Shown here: in pieces, positions 35,258 through 43,147 of the stretch
Layout of the letters: every line of letters starts with the position of its first letter
Position numbering within the stretch: position 1 is the first letter of the stretch
Assembly: GCA_043816165.1 (NCBI GenBank)
Contig: JBDRIE010000037.1
Coordinates: 1-64,000 of the forward strand
Origin: JAACEU01 sp043816165
GTDB lineage: Bacteria; Patescibacteriota; Gracilibacteria; UBA1369; LOWO2-01-FULL-3
Direction of reading: 5' to 3'
DNA: 64,000 nucleotides
Notes under the pieces: generated by a model
Told to the model about the DNA's origin: nothing
Databases searched by the model: none
What the model saw: the letters and a program-made list of their open reading frames with translations, nothing else
Position numbers and translations under genes: made by a program

Positions 35258-38200
35258 TTATTTCAACAAAGAATCAACGCTTTTTCTCAGCTCAGAAGTG
35301 AGATTTATACCGAACGGAAGCTTTATTTTTTTGTCGGCTGACGGAATTGATATAGAAACCGGCGTTTCACCTTTATGGCGGAGCAACAAATCATTCAAGT
35401 CCTTCATTTTTGCATTATCCGCTTCCTTTGGAACCTCTATAGTGAATAGGGGAGCGGTTTTTTTCTCTTTCTCAGGCGGTTCATTCTCCGAAATGATATC
35501 GTCAATTTTTCTTGCAGAAAGATCAAAAGGCTCATCTGGGTCGTATAATTTTGTATTTTTTGCATTACTAATCATTGTTTCTATCGACAATACTTTAGCG
35601 GAATCACATACGATTTGATAATAACCTCTTCTGTTATCGAATTTACCGGTTAAAACTGCCAAATTATCCTCAACAAGTGCGTCCCCAAAATGCGTAAACG
35701 CCTTTGAAAACATAATTCCATTTATCTTCGCTGTTGGATCCTCAATAGTAAAAGTTACCATATAACCTCCAGCTTTTGTCATTATTCTTTTAACCTCGGA
35801 CAACAAACCAATAACCTTTATATTATTATTCAACATTTTGTTGCTCAGAGTTGCTATCAAATGAGATTTTTTTCCCAGGTATTTCTTTAAACCTCTTAGT
35901 GGATGATTAGAAACATACATCCCCAATAATTCCTTCTCCCATTTTAGACATTGAAGCTGCGAAGCCTCAGGAATTTTATCCAACCTTAGCCCACCATGAA
36001 CCGGCTCCGAATCATCCAGCATTCCAAAAATCGACGTTTGGTCATCTGACCGTGACTGTTGAGATAATTTTGCGAATTTTGTGACTTGCTCATAATTTTC
36101 TGCAATTTGATTTCTTTCTCCAAATTCATCCAACGCACCGCTATAAGCCAACGCTTGAACGACTTTTTTGTTTAAATTTTGTGCAGGAACACGATTGGCA
36201 AAATCTTCAAGTGATTTAAACGGGCCATCCTTTTCACGCTTTTCTATAATTTCTTTAATCGGACCCTCACCGATTCCTTTGATAGCCAGCAATCCAAATC
36301 TAATCTTCTTTTTATTTACAATAGTGAAATCTTTATATGATTCGTTTACTGAAGGTGGCAGTACATCTATCCCTTTCTCATTGCACTCTTTTATTTCCAA
36401 AACAACTCGATCCGTATTATTCGCATCTGCACAAAGCAATGCTGTCATAAATTCCACCGGGAAATGAGCCTTTAGATATGCAGTTTGATACGCGATAAGC
36501 CCATAACAAACAGCGTGAGCCTTATTAAATCCATAACCTGCAAACGGCTCTATCACCTTCTCAAAAACTTCTTCTGCAAATTTCTCATCATACCCATTCT
36601 TTACCGCACCATTTATGAACTTCTCCCTTTGTTCTTCTAAAAGTGAAGCGATTTTTTTACCAACCGCCTTGCGCAAAAGATCCGCTTCACCTAATGAAAA
36701 TCCCGCAAAGTCACGCGCTAACTGCAAAATCTGTTCTTGGTAAACCGCTACACCATATGTTGACTCCAAAATGGACTTGAATGATTTATGAAGGTACTGA
36801 ACCTTATCCGGATTATGTTTTCCGTTTATATAATTCGGGATCCATTCCATCGGTCCCGGTCGATACAGAGCGCCCATCGCCACGATATCATCAAACATGT
36901 TTGGCTTTAACTCCTTCAAATATCTTTTCATCCCGGAAGACTCCAATTGAAACACCCCGGTTGTATCTGCTTTTCGGAGCAACTTAAAAGTCTTTTCATC
37001 GTCCATTGGAATTTTGTTGATATCTACATCCTTTTTTTGTGTTTCCTTAAGTAAATTACAGGTCTCTTCTATAACAGTGAGATTCTTTAATCCCAAGAAA
37101 TCCATCTTCAAAAGACCCAAGCTCTCAATTGGCTTCATCGAAAACTGTGTGACAACTTCCTCTTTTCCACCCGCTCCATACTGCAGAGCGGTATATTCAG
37201 TTAATGGCTTTTCAGAAATCACAACCGCACATGCATGTGTTCCGGCGTGACGAACTGTTCCCTCCAGCTGTATAGCATAATCCAAAAGCTTTTTAGCTCT
37301 CGGGTCAGTCTCGTACGCATTTTTCAGATCAGCATACTCCTTTATAGAAACCTCAAGTGGCACATGCTTCCCAAGTACCGGTGTGGGAACTATTTTGGCT
37401 AATTGATCTACTTCTTGATATGGGTACCCCAAAGCTCTTCCGACATCGCGCACTGCCGCACGTGGAGCCATTGTTCCAAAAGTTATGATTTGAGCAACAT
37501 TATCACGTCCATATTTTTCATTCACATATTCCAATACTTCATCACGACGATTATCAGCAAAATCAATATCTATATCAGGCATACTCACTCTTTCCGGATT
37601 CAAGAACCTTTCAAAGAAAAGTCCATATTCAATTGGATCGAGATCCGTTATAGCAAGTGACCAAGCCAATATTGAACCTGCAGCTGATCCACGTCCCGGC
37701 CCTACTACTATTTTTTGTTCCTTCGCGTATTTAACAAAATCATGAACTATTAAAAAGTAAGTATCAAATCCCATTTCATGAACTGTTTTTAGCTCATATT
37801 CCAATCTCTCGTTGTATTCCTTAGGGATTTTTTTTCCATTAAATCGACTATTAAGACCTTCTTCGCACAATTGTCTCAGATAAACATGTGGATCTTCGTT
37901 TTGTGGAGTGTCGAAAGAGGGGATCAAGAACTTGTCGAATTCATATGTGACATTGCATTTTTCAGCAATTTTTACTGTGTTTTCTATAGCTTCCGGAGTG
38001 TCGGAAAATGCCACTTTCAAGTCGTTCACTTCTCTTATTGAGAAATCACCGGTATATCTCATTCTATTTTCCTCATTCACATTTGTACCGGTTTGTATGC
38101 AGAGCAAAATGTCATGAGCCTCACTGTCCTCCGGTCTCGGATAATGTGAATCATTTGTAGCAACTAACTGCAGATCGTATTCTTTTGCCAATTTCTTCAA

Positions 38201-38767
38201 ACGCTCATTAACGATCTCTTGATCTTCAAGCAGCGGATGATCTTGCATCTCCAGGTAAAAATCGTCTTTTCCAAAAATATCTATATACTCCTTTATCTTA
38301 TCATGAAGATCTTCTTCGTTTTCGTCCAAAATCAGTCTCGGCAAGTGTCCTTGAAGACACCCACTAAGCGCTATAAGACCCTTTCCATACGTTTTTAAAA
38401 GTCCATAATCAACTCTCGGTTTATAATAAAAACCCTCCAAATTCGCCTTCGTGACCAGTTGTAAAAGGTTTTTATATCCCTCGTTATCCTTTGCCAATAG
38501 CGTTAGATGATACGGTTTTACATCAATCCTTGGTTCCTTGTCGAAACGTGTTCTCGGCGCAATATAAATTTCGCACCCTAAAACTGGTTTAATTCCTTCC
38601 TTCTTTGCAGCTTTATAAAATTCTACCAATCCATAAGTAACTCCATGATCCGTTAATGCAGCGGCTGGATAACCCAGTTCTTTTGCTCGCAAAATGATAG
38701 CCTCCGGACTTCCAAATCCATCAAGCAGACTATAATGAGAGTGACAATGTAGATTTACAAATGACAT
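35258..38767 (-). CDS. dnaE: DNA polymerase III alpha subunit
   Basis: The 1169-residue replicative polymerase. The N-terminal PHP domain keeps its metal ligands (LHCHSHYSLLDGFG, LTDHGV, GCE, NDSHYPRPED), so an inherent exonuclease is possible. The palm aspartates are in MPDIDIDFADNRRDEV (about residue 395), with VVGPGRGSAAGSILAW before it and GTHACAVVIS after. A helix-hairpin-helix segment, an OB domain (about 990-1060, IKVIGLLSEVKRIMTKAGGYMVTFTIED) and a tau-binding-like C-terminus complete it. It is three bases downstream of the HIT gene and likely co-transcribed with aspS. Confidence 0.98.
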   Translation of the reverse strand: MSFVNLHCHSHYSLLDGFGSPEAIILRAKELGYPAAALTDHGVTYGLVEFYKAAKKEGIKPVLGCEIYIAPRTRFDKEPRIDVKPYHLTLLAKDNEGYKNLLQLVTKANLEGFYYKPRVDYGLLKTYGKGLIALSGCLQGHLPRLILDENEEDLHDKIKEYIDIFGKDDFYLEMQDHPLLEDQEIVNERLKKLAKEYDLQLVATNDSHYPRPEDSEAHDILLCIQTGTNVNEENRMRYTGDFSIREVNDLKVAFSDTPEAIENTVKIAEKCNVTYEFDKFLIPSFDTPQNEDPHVYLRQLCEEGLNSRFNGKKIPKEYNERLEYELKTVHEMGFDTYFLIVHDFVKYAKEQKIVVGPGRGSAAGSILAWSLAITDLDPIEYGLFFERFLNPERVSMPDIDIDFADNRRDEVLEYVNEKYGRDNVAQIITFGTMAPRAAVRDVGRALGYPYQEVDQLAKIVPTPVLGKHVPLEVSIKEYADLKNAYETDPRAKKLLDYAIQLEGTVRHAGTHACAVVISEKPLTEYTALQYGAGGKEEVVTQFSMKPIESLGLLKMDFLGLKNLTVIEETCNLLKETQKKDVDINKIPMDDEKTFKLLRKADTTGVFQLESSGMKRYLKELKPNMFDDIVAMGALYRPGPMEWIPNYINGKHNPDKVQYLHKSFKSILESTYGVAVYQEQILQLARDFAGFSLGEADLLRKAVGKKIASLLEEQREKFINGAVKNGYDEKFAEEVFEKVIEPFAGYGFNKAHAVCYGLIAYQTAYLKAHFPVEFMTALLCADANNTDRVVLEIKECNEKGIDVLPPSVNESYKDFTIVNKKKIRFGLLAIKGIGEGPIKEIIEKREKDGPFKSLEDFANRVPAQNLNKKVVQALAYSGALDEFGERNQIAENYEQVTKFAKLSQQSRSDDQTSIFGMLDDSEPVHGGLRLDKIPEASQLQCLKWEKELLGMYVSNHPLRGLKKYLGKKSHLIATLSNKMLNNNIKVIGLLSEVKRIMTKAGGYMVTFTIEDPTAKINGIMFSKAFTHFGDALVEDNLAVLTGKFDNRRGYYQIVCDSAKVLSIETMISNAKNTKLYDPDEPFDLSARKIDDIISENEPPEKEKKTAPLFTIEVPKEADNAKMKDLNDLLLRHKGETPVSISIPSADKKIKLPFGINLTSELRKSVDSLLK

Positions 38768-38769
38768 AT

Positions 38770-39090
38770 CTAAAATGGTGACATTAGATGATAATGAAGA
38801 TGAAACACCTCTTGCCCTCCTTCACGACCGGTATGAATCTGCACTCGATACCCTTTCAACTCCTTATCTGCCGCTACTTTCTTAGCAACAAGGAGCATAT
38901 GCGATAACAGTTCCGCATCTGATTCTTGCGCATCCGCAAGTGATGGCAGATGTCTTTTCGAAACTATTAACAAATGCGTTTTTGCCTTTGGATTAATATC
39001 GTTAAAAACAACGCACTGGTCGTCTTCATACAGAAATTCCGTATCCATTTGACCGGAAGAAATTTTACAAAAAATGCAATCATCAGACAT
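38770..39090 (-). CDS. HIT-family nucleotide-binding protein (HinT-like)
   Basis: A 106-residue histidine-triad protein that hydrolyses adenosine-5' phosphoramidates and similar conjugates in relatives. The N-terminus DDCIFCKISSG holds zinc-like Cys residues and matches the HinT family; the catalytic triad is HLHYHLMSPF. VVFNDINPKAKTHLLIVSKRHLPSL is the nucleotide-binding part. It starts ten bases after the sigma4-HARE gene and ends three bases before dnaE, an unusual neighbour pair suggesting an operon. Confidence 0.94.
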   Translation of the reverse strand: MSDDCIFCKISSGQMDTEFLYEDDQCVVFNDINPKAKTHLLIVSKRHLPSLADAQESDAELLSHMLLVAKKVAADKELKGYRVQIHTGREGGQEVFHLHYHLMSPF

Positions 39091-39099
39091 GTGAACAAT

Positions 39100-40164
39100 T
39101 TACCTTGTCTTTTTTCCCTTTGCAAGCTGGTAAACAGCTCGACCTACCCTAACAAATTGAGGATTTTTTTGTAGATTTAGGGATATAGTCCCTTTCTTTA
39201 CCTGACGTTGCTTTAGAACCCCTTCTATAATTTCCTGTTTCGTCATTGGGCTTTTTTTCTTCAAAAGTCCTTCAATAACGTCCGCTACCGTACCCTTAGA
39301 AAATCCGAATTCTTTCAAAGTATATAAACCACGACCAACAAGCACAAATTGATCATATCTGATAAGTTCGTTATGAACCGCCTGAGTCGTCACTACTTTC
39401 TTGTCAAATCCGGCTTCTGTAATTTTATTCGCAATTTCTACAAAGTGAAGTGGGTTTTTCTCTTTTTTCAAAACTATATAAGCCTTATCTCTAATACTTC
39501 TTGGATTAATATGTCTCCAAACCATAAGACCAAATCCATCCTCTGTTCGTTTAAGTCTCTTGTCTACTTCAAGACAAGAAATAATCATTGGATCATTATA
39601 AGATTCAATAGAGTCGCCAAGCAGTTGTCTAATTTGAATAATCACTTTCGAATCTGAAAGAACCTCGCTTTTTTTCTTCAAAATTTTAATACCCGAACTA
39701 ATTACCGACGAAATTGTAGCAACATCTATCTCTTTGATTCTCCAGAAAGGTTTAAAAATATTAGTTTTTTCAGCCAATTCAATATTCAAATTAATATTCA
39801 ATGCCAATTTAATAATATTAGCATCAACATCTTCTTTAGACTTGATAAGATTTAGAACTTCACCAATTAGCTTTGTCTCAAGCAAAACTCCTCCATTATC
39901 TGCAATTACTTTATTGGCGATATCATTGACTACATTCAATCTTGTAGTTTGAACAGTTCTTCTTAGCTTACCAAGAGCGATCTTCTCAATTTGTCTTATA
40001 CGTTCTCTTGTAACTGAAAATTGCTGACCAATAAACTCCAGGGTCCGTTTTGGTTTATTATCTAAACTAAATCTTTTCACGATAACATCTTTCTCTTTAT
40101 TCGTAAGGACTAAAAACATTTCTTCTACGACATCAGCAAGATTAATTTTCGTATTACTGCTCAT
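39100..40164 (-). CDS. Sigma region 4-HARE-HTH protein (paralogue 1)
   Basis: A 354-residue protein. Residues about 18-72 are a sigma70 region 4: LTNKEKDVIVKRFSLDNKPKRTLEFIGQQFSVTRERIRQIEKIALGKLRR, whose last helix recognises -35 DNA and touches the beta-flap in true sigmas. Region 2 (core and -10 binding) is absent. Residues about 222-290 are a HARE-HTH domain like that of RNA polymerase delta subunit (IRDKAYIVLKKEKNPLHFVEIANKI ... LVGRGLYTLKEFG), and about 300-350 a second winged repeat. It is presumably a transcription regulator acting on -35 regions or the beta-flap; its role is inference. A paralogue lies at 46.8-47.8 kb. Confidence 0.85.
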   Translation of the reverse strand: MSSNTKINLADVVEEMFLVLTNKEKDVIVKRFSLDNKPKRTLEFIGQQFSVTRERIRQIEKIALGKLRRTVQTTRLNVVNDIANKVIADNGGVLLETKLIGEVLNLIKSKEDVDANIIKLALNINLNIELAEKTNIFKPFWRIKEIDVATISSVISSGIKILKKKSEVLSDSKVIIQIRQLLGDSIESYNDPMIISCLEVDKRLKRTEDGFGLMVWRHINPRSIRDKAYIVLKKEKNPLHFVEIANKITEAGFDKKVVTTQAVHNELIRYDQFVLVGRGLYTLKEFGFSKGTVADVIEGLLKKKSPMTKQEIIEGVLKQRQVKKGTISLNLQKNPQFVRVGRAVYQLAKGKKTR

Positions 40165-40204
40165 AATTTAATGATTAATATGCGCCCCCCAGTAAGGCCA
40201 ATAA

Positions 40205-40233
40205 AGAATATTGACTTTGCAGTTAATTGTCAA
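40205..40233 (-). promoter_or_regulatory. Predicted promoter of sigma4-HARE paralogue 1
   Basis: Minus strand: TTGACA (40228-40233), 17-base spacer, TATTCT (40205-40210). Transcript would start near 40198, about 33 bases before the ATG at 40164. Confidence 0.6.
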
Positions 40234-40242
40234 GCAAGAAAG

Positions 40243-40271
40243 TTGATATAACCGCAACTATGTTTTATAAA
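40243..40271 (+). promoter_or_regulatory. Orphan rightward promoter
   Basis: TTGATA (40243-40248), 17-base spacer, TATAAA (40266-40271), back to back with the leftward promoter. No coding frame follows in the next 110 bases, so it may serve the tRNA-Leu or an unannotated small RNA. Confidence 0.45.
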
Positions 40272-40348
40272 CGCATAAGCCATTTAAGAGGAGAACTTAC
40301 ACCATTATAAAATATATGTCAAAATTATTTTTAATAATAACTTTTATA

Positions 40349-40377
40349 TTGCAATTTAATTTTTGCCCAGTAATATT
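40349..40377 (+). promoter_or_regulatory. Predicted promoter of tRNA-Leu
   Basis: TTGCAA (40349-40354), 17-base spacer, AATATT (40372-40377), about 18 bases before the tRNA 5' end. A weak -10 box. Confidence 0.4.
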
Positions 40378-40394
40378 GTGGAGCAGCGAATTAT

Positions 40395-40480
40395 GGGCGA
40401 GTGGTGGAATTTGGTAGACACGCTAGTCTTAGGAACTAGTGGCGCAAGCCGTGAGGGTTCAAGTCCCTCCTCGCCCACCA
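40395..40480 (+). tRNA. tRNA-Leu (anticodon TAG)
   Basis: A type II tRNA with acceptor GGGCGAG/CTCGCCC, anticodon stem CTAGT/ACTAG, loop CTTAGGA (anticodon TAG, reading CUN), a long variable arm (GGCGCAAGCCGT) and encoded CCA (40478-40480). The following 60 bases are GC-rich with repeated GCGAAGC/GCGAGC steps and encode nothing I can support. Confidence 0.97.
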
Positions 40481-40546
40481 TGCTTGCGAAGCAAAGCGGA
40501 GCAAGTCGCGAGCTAAGGCGAGCGTAGTATGAGCGAAGCGAATACC

Positions 40547-41521
40547 TTATCCAACTACCTCCATCCCAATATCGAAATTCTCCACATTTCTCGTCAAACA
40601 TCCCATAGAAATGACGTCTACGCCTGTTTTTGCGTATTCTAAGACATTTTTCTCTGTAATCCCCCCTGAAGCCTCAAACAACACATCATCATAGTATCTT
40701 TGCCCCTTTATATCTTTCATAGCCGCAGAAACTTCAGCAGCAGACATATTATCCATCATTACCACTCCAATTGAGTTCAATTTCTTATTTTTTGTTAATT
40801 CTGAAAACTTTTCAGCAACTTTTTTTGCCTCCTCAGCATTATCAACCTCGATTTCCAGGAATCTAAAATCATTCTCACTATTTTTGATTCTCGCAAAAAC
40901 ATCATCAAAATCCCTCTTCAAAACGTCCAAATGAGTATCTTTCAGAATAACTGCGTCAGAAAGATTGATCCTATGAGTTCCACCACCACCAATCAAAACC
41001 GCTTTTTTGTCTAATAATCCCCACAAAGTTTTTCTTGTCGGTGTTACCAAAACATCATACTCCTTTACAATATCAACAATTCCTTTAGTAAATGTAGCCA
41101 CAGAACTCATTCGCATAAGTAAATTCAATATCACGCGTTCAGCCGCCAAAAGATCCTGAGCGTTTGCTGTAATTTTCATAATCACATCCCCCTTTTTTAC
41201 AAAATCTCCATCATTAACCTTAAAATCTATATCAAATACCCCTTTTAAACTTGGTCGAAAATTTGGATCAGAATCGATCAAGAAGTATTTAATCTCCCTT
41301 ATACCCGCTATTATTCCTTCGCTTCTGGAAACTATTTTCCCCGTAATCTTAAATTCTCCATCCGCAAACAATAGATTTGTACTGACGTCTCCTTTAGTCC
41401 CTAAATCTTTTTCCAATTCCAAAAAAGTATACCTAAAAACCCATTGCTTATAAGCAGAATTACCAATTTCCAAAAAATTATCCGCTTTGTGAGTAAATTG
41501 TACTATCGATTTTCGGTCCAT
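40547..41521 (-). CDS. nadC: Nicotinate-nucleotide pyrophosphorylase (carboxylating)
   Basis: A 324-residue quinolinate phosphoribosyltransferase, converting quinolinate and PRPP to nicotinate mononucleotide. Conserved parts: LLAAERVILNLLMRMS, TRKTLWGLLDKKAVLIGGGG followed by THRINLSDAVILKDTH (phosphate and quinolinate binding), IEVDNAEEA and FEASGGITEKNVLEYAKTGVDVIS. The start is taken at ATG 41521, one base past the nadA stop; a TTG at 41536 would overlap nadA. It forms an operon with nadA. Confidence 0.95.
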   Translation of the reverse strand: MDRKSIVQFTHKADNFLEIGNSAYKQWVFRYTFLELEKDLGTKGDVSTNLLFADGEFKITGKIVSRSEGIIAGIREIKYFLIDSDPNFRPSLKGVFDIDFKVNDGDFVKKGDVIMKITANAQDLLAAERVILNLLMRMSSVATFTKGIVDIVKEYDVLVTPTRKTLWGLLDKKAVLIGGGGTHRINLSDAVILKDTHLDVLKRDFDDVFARIKNSENDFRFLEIEVDNAEEAKKVAEKFSELTKNKKLNSIGVVMMDNMSAAEVSAAMKDIKGQRYYDDVLFEASGGITEKNVLEYAKTGVDVISMGCLTRNVENFDIGMEVVG

Positions 41522-41522
41522 A

Positions 41523-42422
41523 TTAAGAAAGTTCAAGCATCTTATCTAACGTAGTTCTAGCCATGTCCGCTACACTTTTTTCTACCTTGACCTCCACTTT
41601 TTCGTTTATCAAACAGTCGAGAACTGATTCTAATGTATTTTTCTTCATATCGAAACACATATTGCAAAGACCGTAGAAATTTTTATCAGGCAATTCACGT
41701 TTCAATCTTTCGGTCATTCCACACTCAGTCAGTATAAAAAATTCCCTGGCCGGATCTCGCCGCGCCGCTTCAATCATACCTGTAGTGCTACAAACATGAT
41801 CTGCTAACATCAAAACTTCGGGTCTACACTCAGGATGTGCAATAATCTTTGCCTCCGGATGATCTTCTCGAATTTTCTCAACATACTCCTTCGTAAGTGA
41901 ATGATGCACCGGACAAAACCCTTTCCAGGGTATAATTTTCTTCTCTGGAACTTTAGTTTGCACATAGGCCGCCAAATTCTTATCCGGTACAAAAATTATC
42001 TCATCTGCATCCAGCTGACTTACTATTTTCGCTGCATTTGATGATGTACAGCAAACATCGGACTCTGCCTTTACCGCTGCTGATGAATTCACATAGCAAA
42101 CAACGGTCGCATTTGGATGCTTCTTCTTGAAATTTATTAAATCCTCAGCCTCCACCATATCTGCCATAGCACAGCCGGCATCAATATAAGGAACAATGAC
42201 TTTTTTGCCCGGATTCAGTAGACAAGCAGACTCAGCCATGAAATGAACTCCACAAAAAACGATCAGCTCTGCTTCTGTTTTAGCCGCTTCCTGACACAAC
42301 TGCAACGAATCACCGATAAAATCTGCCACATCATAAATTTCCGGCCTCTGATAACTATGAGCAAGAATTATTGCGTTCTTCTCTTTTTTGAGTTGTTGGA
42401 TTTGGTCAACAATATCGCTCAT
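41523..42422 (-). CDS. nadA: Quinolinate synthase A
   Basis: A 299-residue [4Fe-4S] enzyme condensing iminoaspartate with dihydroxyacetone phosphate into quinolinate. Visible: ILAHSYQRPEIYDVADFIGDSLQL, VFCGVHFMAESA, and the cluster cysteines in the contexts DAGCAMAD, VCSTTGM and CNMCFDMKKNTLES. PWKGFCPVHH is also conserved. nadC follows directly. nadB, which supplies iminoaspartate, is not in the window. The start follows a predicted promoter by about 22 leader bases. Confidence 0.96.
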   Translation of the reverse strand: MSDIVDQIQQLKKEKNAIILAHSYQRPEIYDVADFIGDSLQLCQEAAKTEAELIVFCGVHFMAESACLLNPGKKVIVPYIDAGCAMADMVEAEDLINFKKKHPNATVVCYVNSSAAVKAESDVCCTSSNAAKIVSQLDADEIIFVPDKNLAAYVQTKVPEKKIIPWKGFCPVHHSLTKEYVEKIREDHPEAKIIAHPECRPEVLMLADHVCSTTGMIEAARRDPAREFFILTECGMTERLKRELPDKNFYGLCNMCFDMKKNTLESVLDCLINEKVEVKVEKSVADMARTTLDKMLELS

Positions 42423-42450
42423 AATCGAAAATTAATCTCCCCGGAAAGAA

Positions 42451-42478
42451 ATTATACATTACGCCTTTTATAAAACAA
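42451..42478 (-). promoter_or_regulatory. Predicted promoter of nadA-nadC
   Basis: Minus strand: TTGTTT (42473-42478), 16-base spacer, TATAAT (42451-42456). The leader contains CGGGGAGA about 15 bases before the ATG, too far for a normal SD. Confidence 0.6.
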
Positions 42479-43015
42479 CTACATCACACCATGAACAAAC
42501 CGCAACCAAAGAGTTTTAAGATTTTCCATAGAAGCTTTAACCAGTTGAACTAAAAGCCCTTTCAATTCTCGTATTTTTTTCATCAAATTTGTCATTTCAA
42601 AAAAGCTCATCCCGCTTGGTACGGCCATCAATTTTACTGCTTTTTTGTGAAGATATTTAATTTCTTTCTTAATTTCGCTTTCGATTTGTTTACGCATCAG
42701 TTTTTCACCTGGAAGATTCTTTAGCAAATTTGCCCGAATTGTCTCTGGATCAACCGGTGCGAATCCTTTTTGAGCCGCTCCAGTCGCTCCAGTCGCTCCA
42801 CCACCCTTTTGCTCTGACTGATCTTTAATAACCTCACTAACTCTTCCGGTAGTTTCTACCGACTCTTCATAATCAGCCGCCTCTTGAATCGCCTCTCTTC
42901 CAACCCCGGCTTTCCGGATTTCTTTACTCTCTTCTGTTTTCTTAAAAACAGACTCTTTTTTCGTCTCCAAAGATGGCTTATTGCTTACTTTATTTATTTG
43001 TGAATCTGACACCAT
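42479..43015 (-). CDS. Hypothetical soluble protein with disordered N-terminus
   Basis: A 178-residue protein without signal or clear membrane helix. Residues about 1-90 are polar and low-complexity (Lys/Glu/Ser, then GGGATGATGAAQKG, a Gly/Ala/Thr linker). Residues about 95-178 look helical and amphipathic, with KLMRKQIESEIKKEIKYLH and LMKKIRELKGLLVQLVKASMEN. I do not recognise a family. It lies between nadA and the divergent valS, with its own start at 43015. The role is unknown. Confidence 0.65.
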   Translation of the reverse strand: MVSDSQINKVSNKPSLETKKESVFKKTEESKEIRKAGVGREAIQEAADYEESVETTGRVSEVIKDQSEQKGGGATGATGAAQKGFAPVDPETIRANLLKNLPGEKLMRKQIESEIKKEIKYLHKKAVKLMAVPSGMSFFEMTNLMKKIRELKGLLVQLVKASMENLKTLWLRFVHGVM

Positions 43016-43090
43016 ATTTTTTATAATTACACTACTAAATTTTAAACTAGAAACGGCTTATTGTCAACCATCTGTGCCTGGCAAAACGGA

Positions 43091-43119
43091 TTGTAACAAC
43101 AATGCCTACTCTGTAAAAT
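43091..43119 (+). promoter_or_regulatory. Predicted valS promoter
   Basis: TTGTAA (43091-43096), 17-base spacer, TAAAAT (43114-43119). The -10 overlaps an in-frame ATG at 43118, so translation should begin at ATG 43148 with a leader of about 22 bases. Confidence 0.55.
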
Positions 43120-43147
43120 GATCAAGTATCATATAAACGAAAACTTA

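Noticed and set aside
40356..40601. Minus-strand frame of 81 codons over tRNA-Leu
   Set aside because: Contains EEGLEPSRLAPLVPKTSV, again the reverse of a tRNA, so not a gene.
43118..43147. Upstream ATG for valS
   Set aside because: It overlaps the predicted -10; alignment-like N-terminal sequence begins at 43148.
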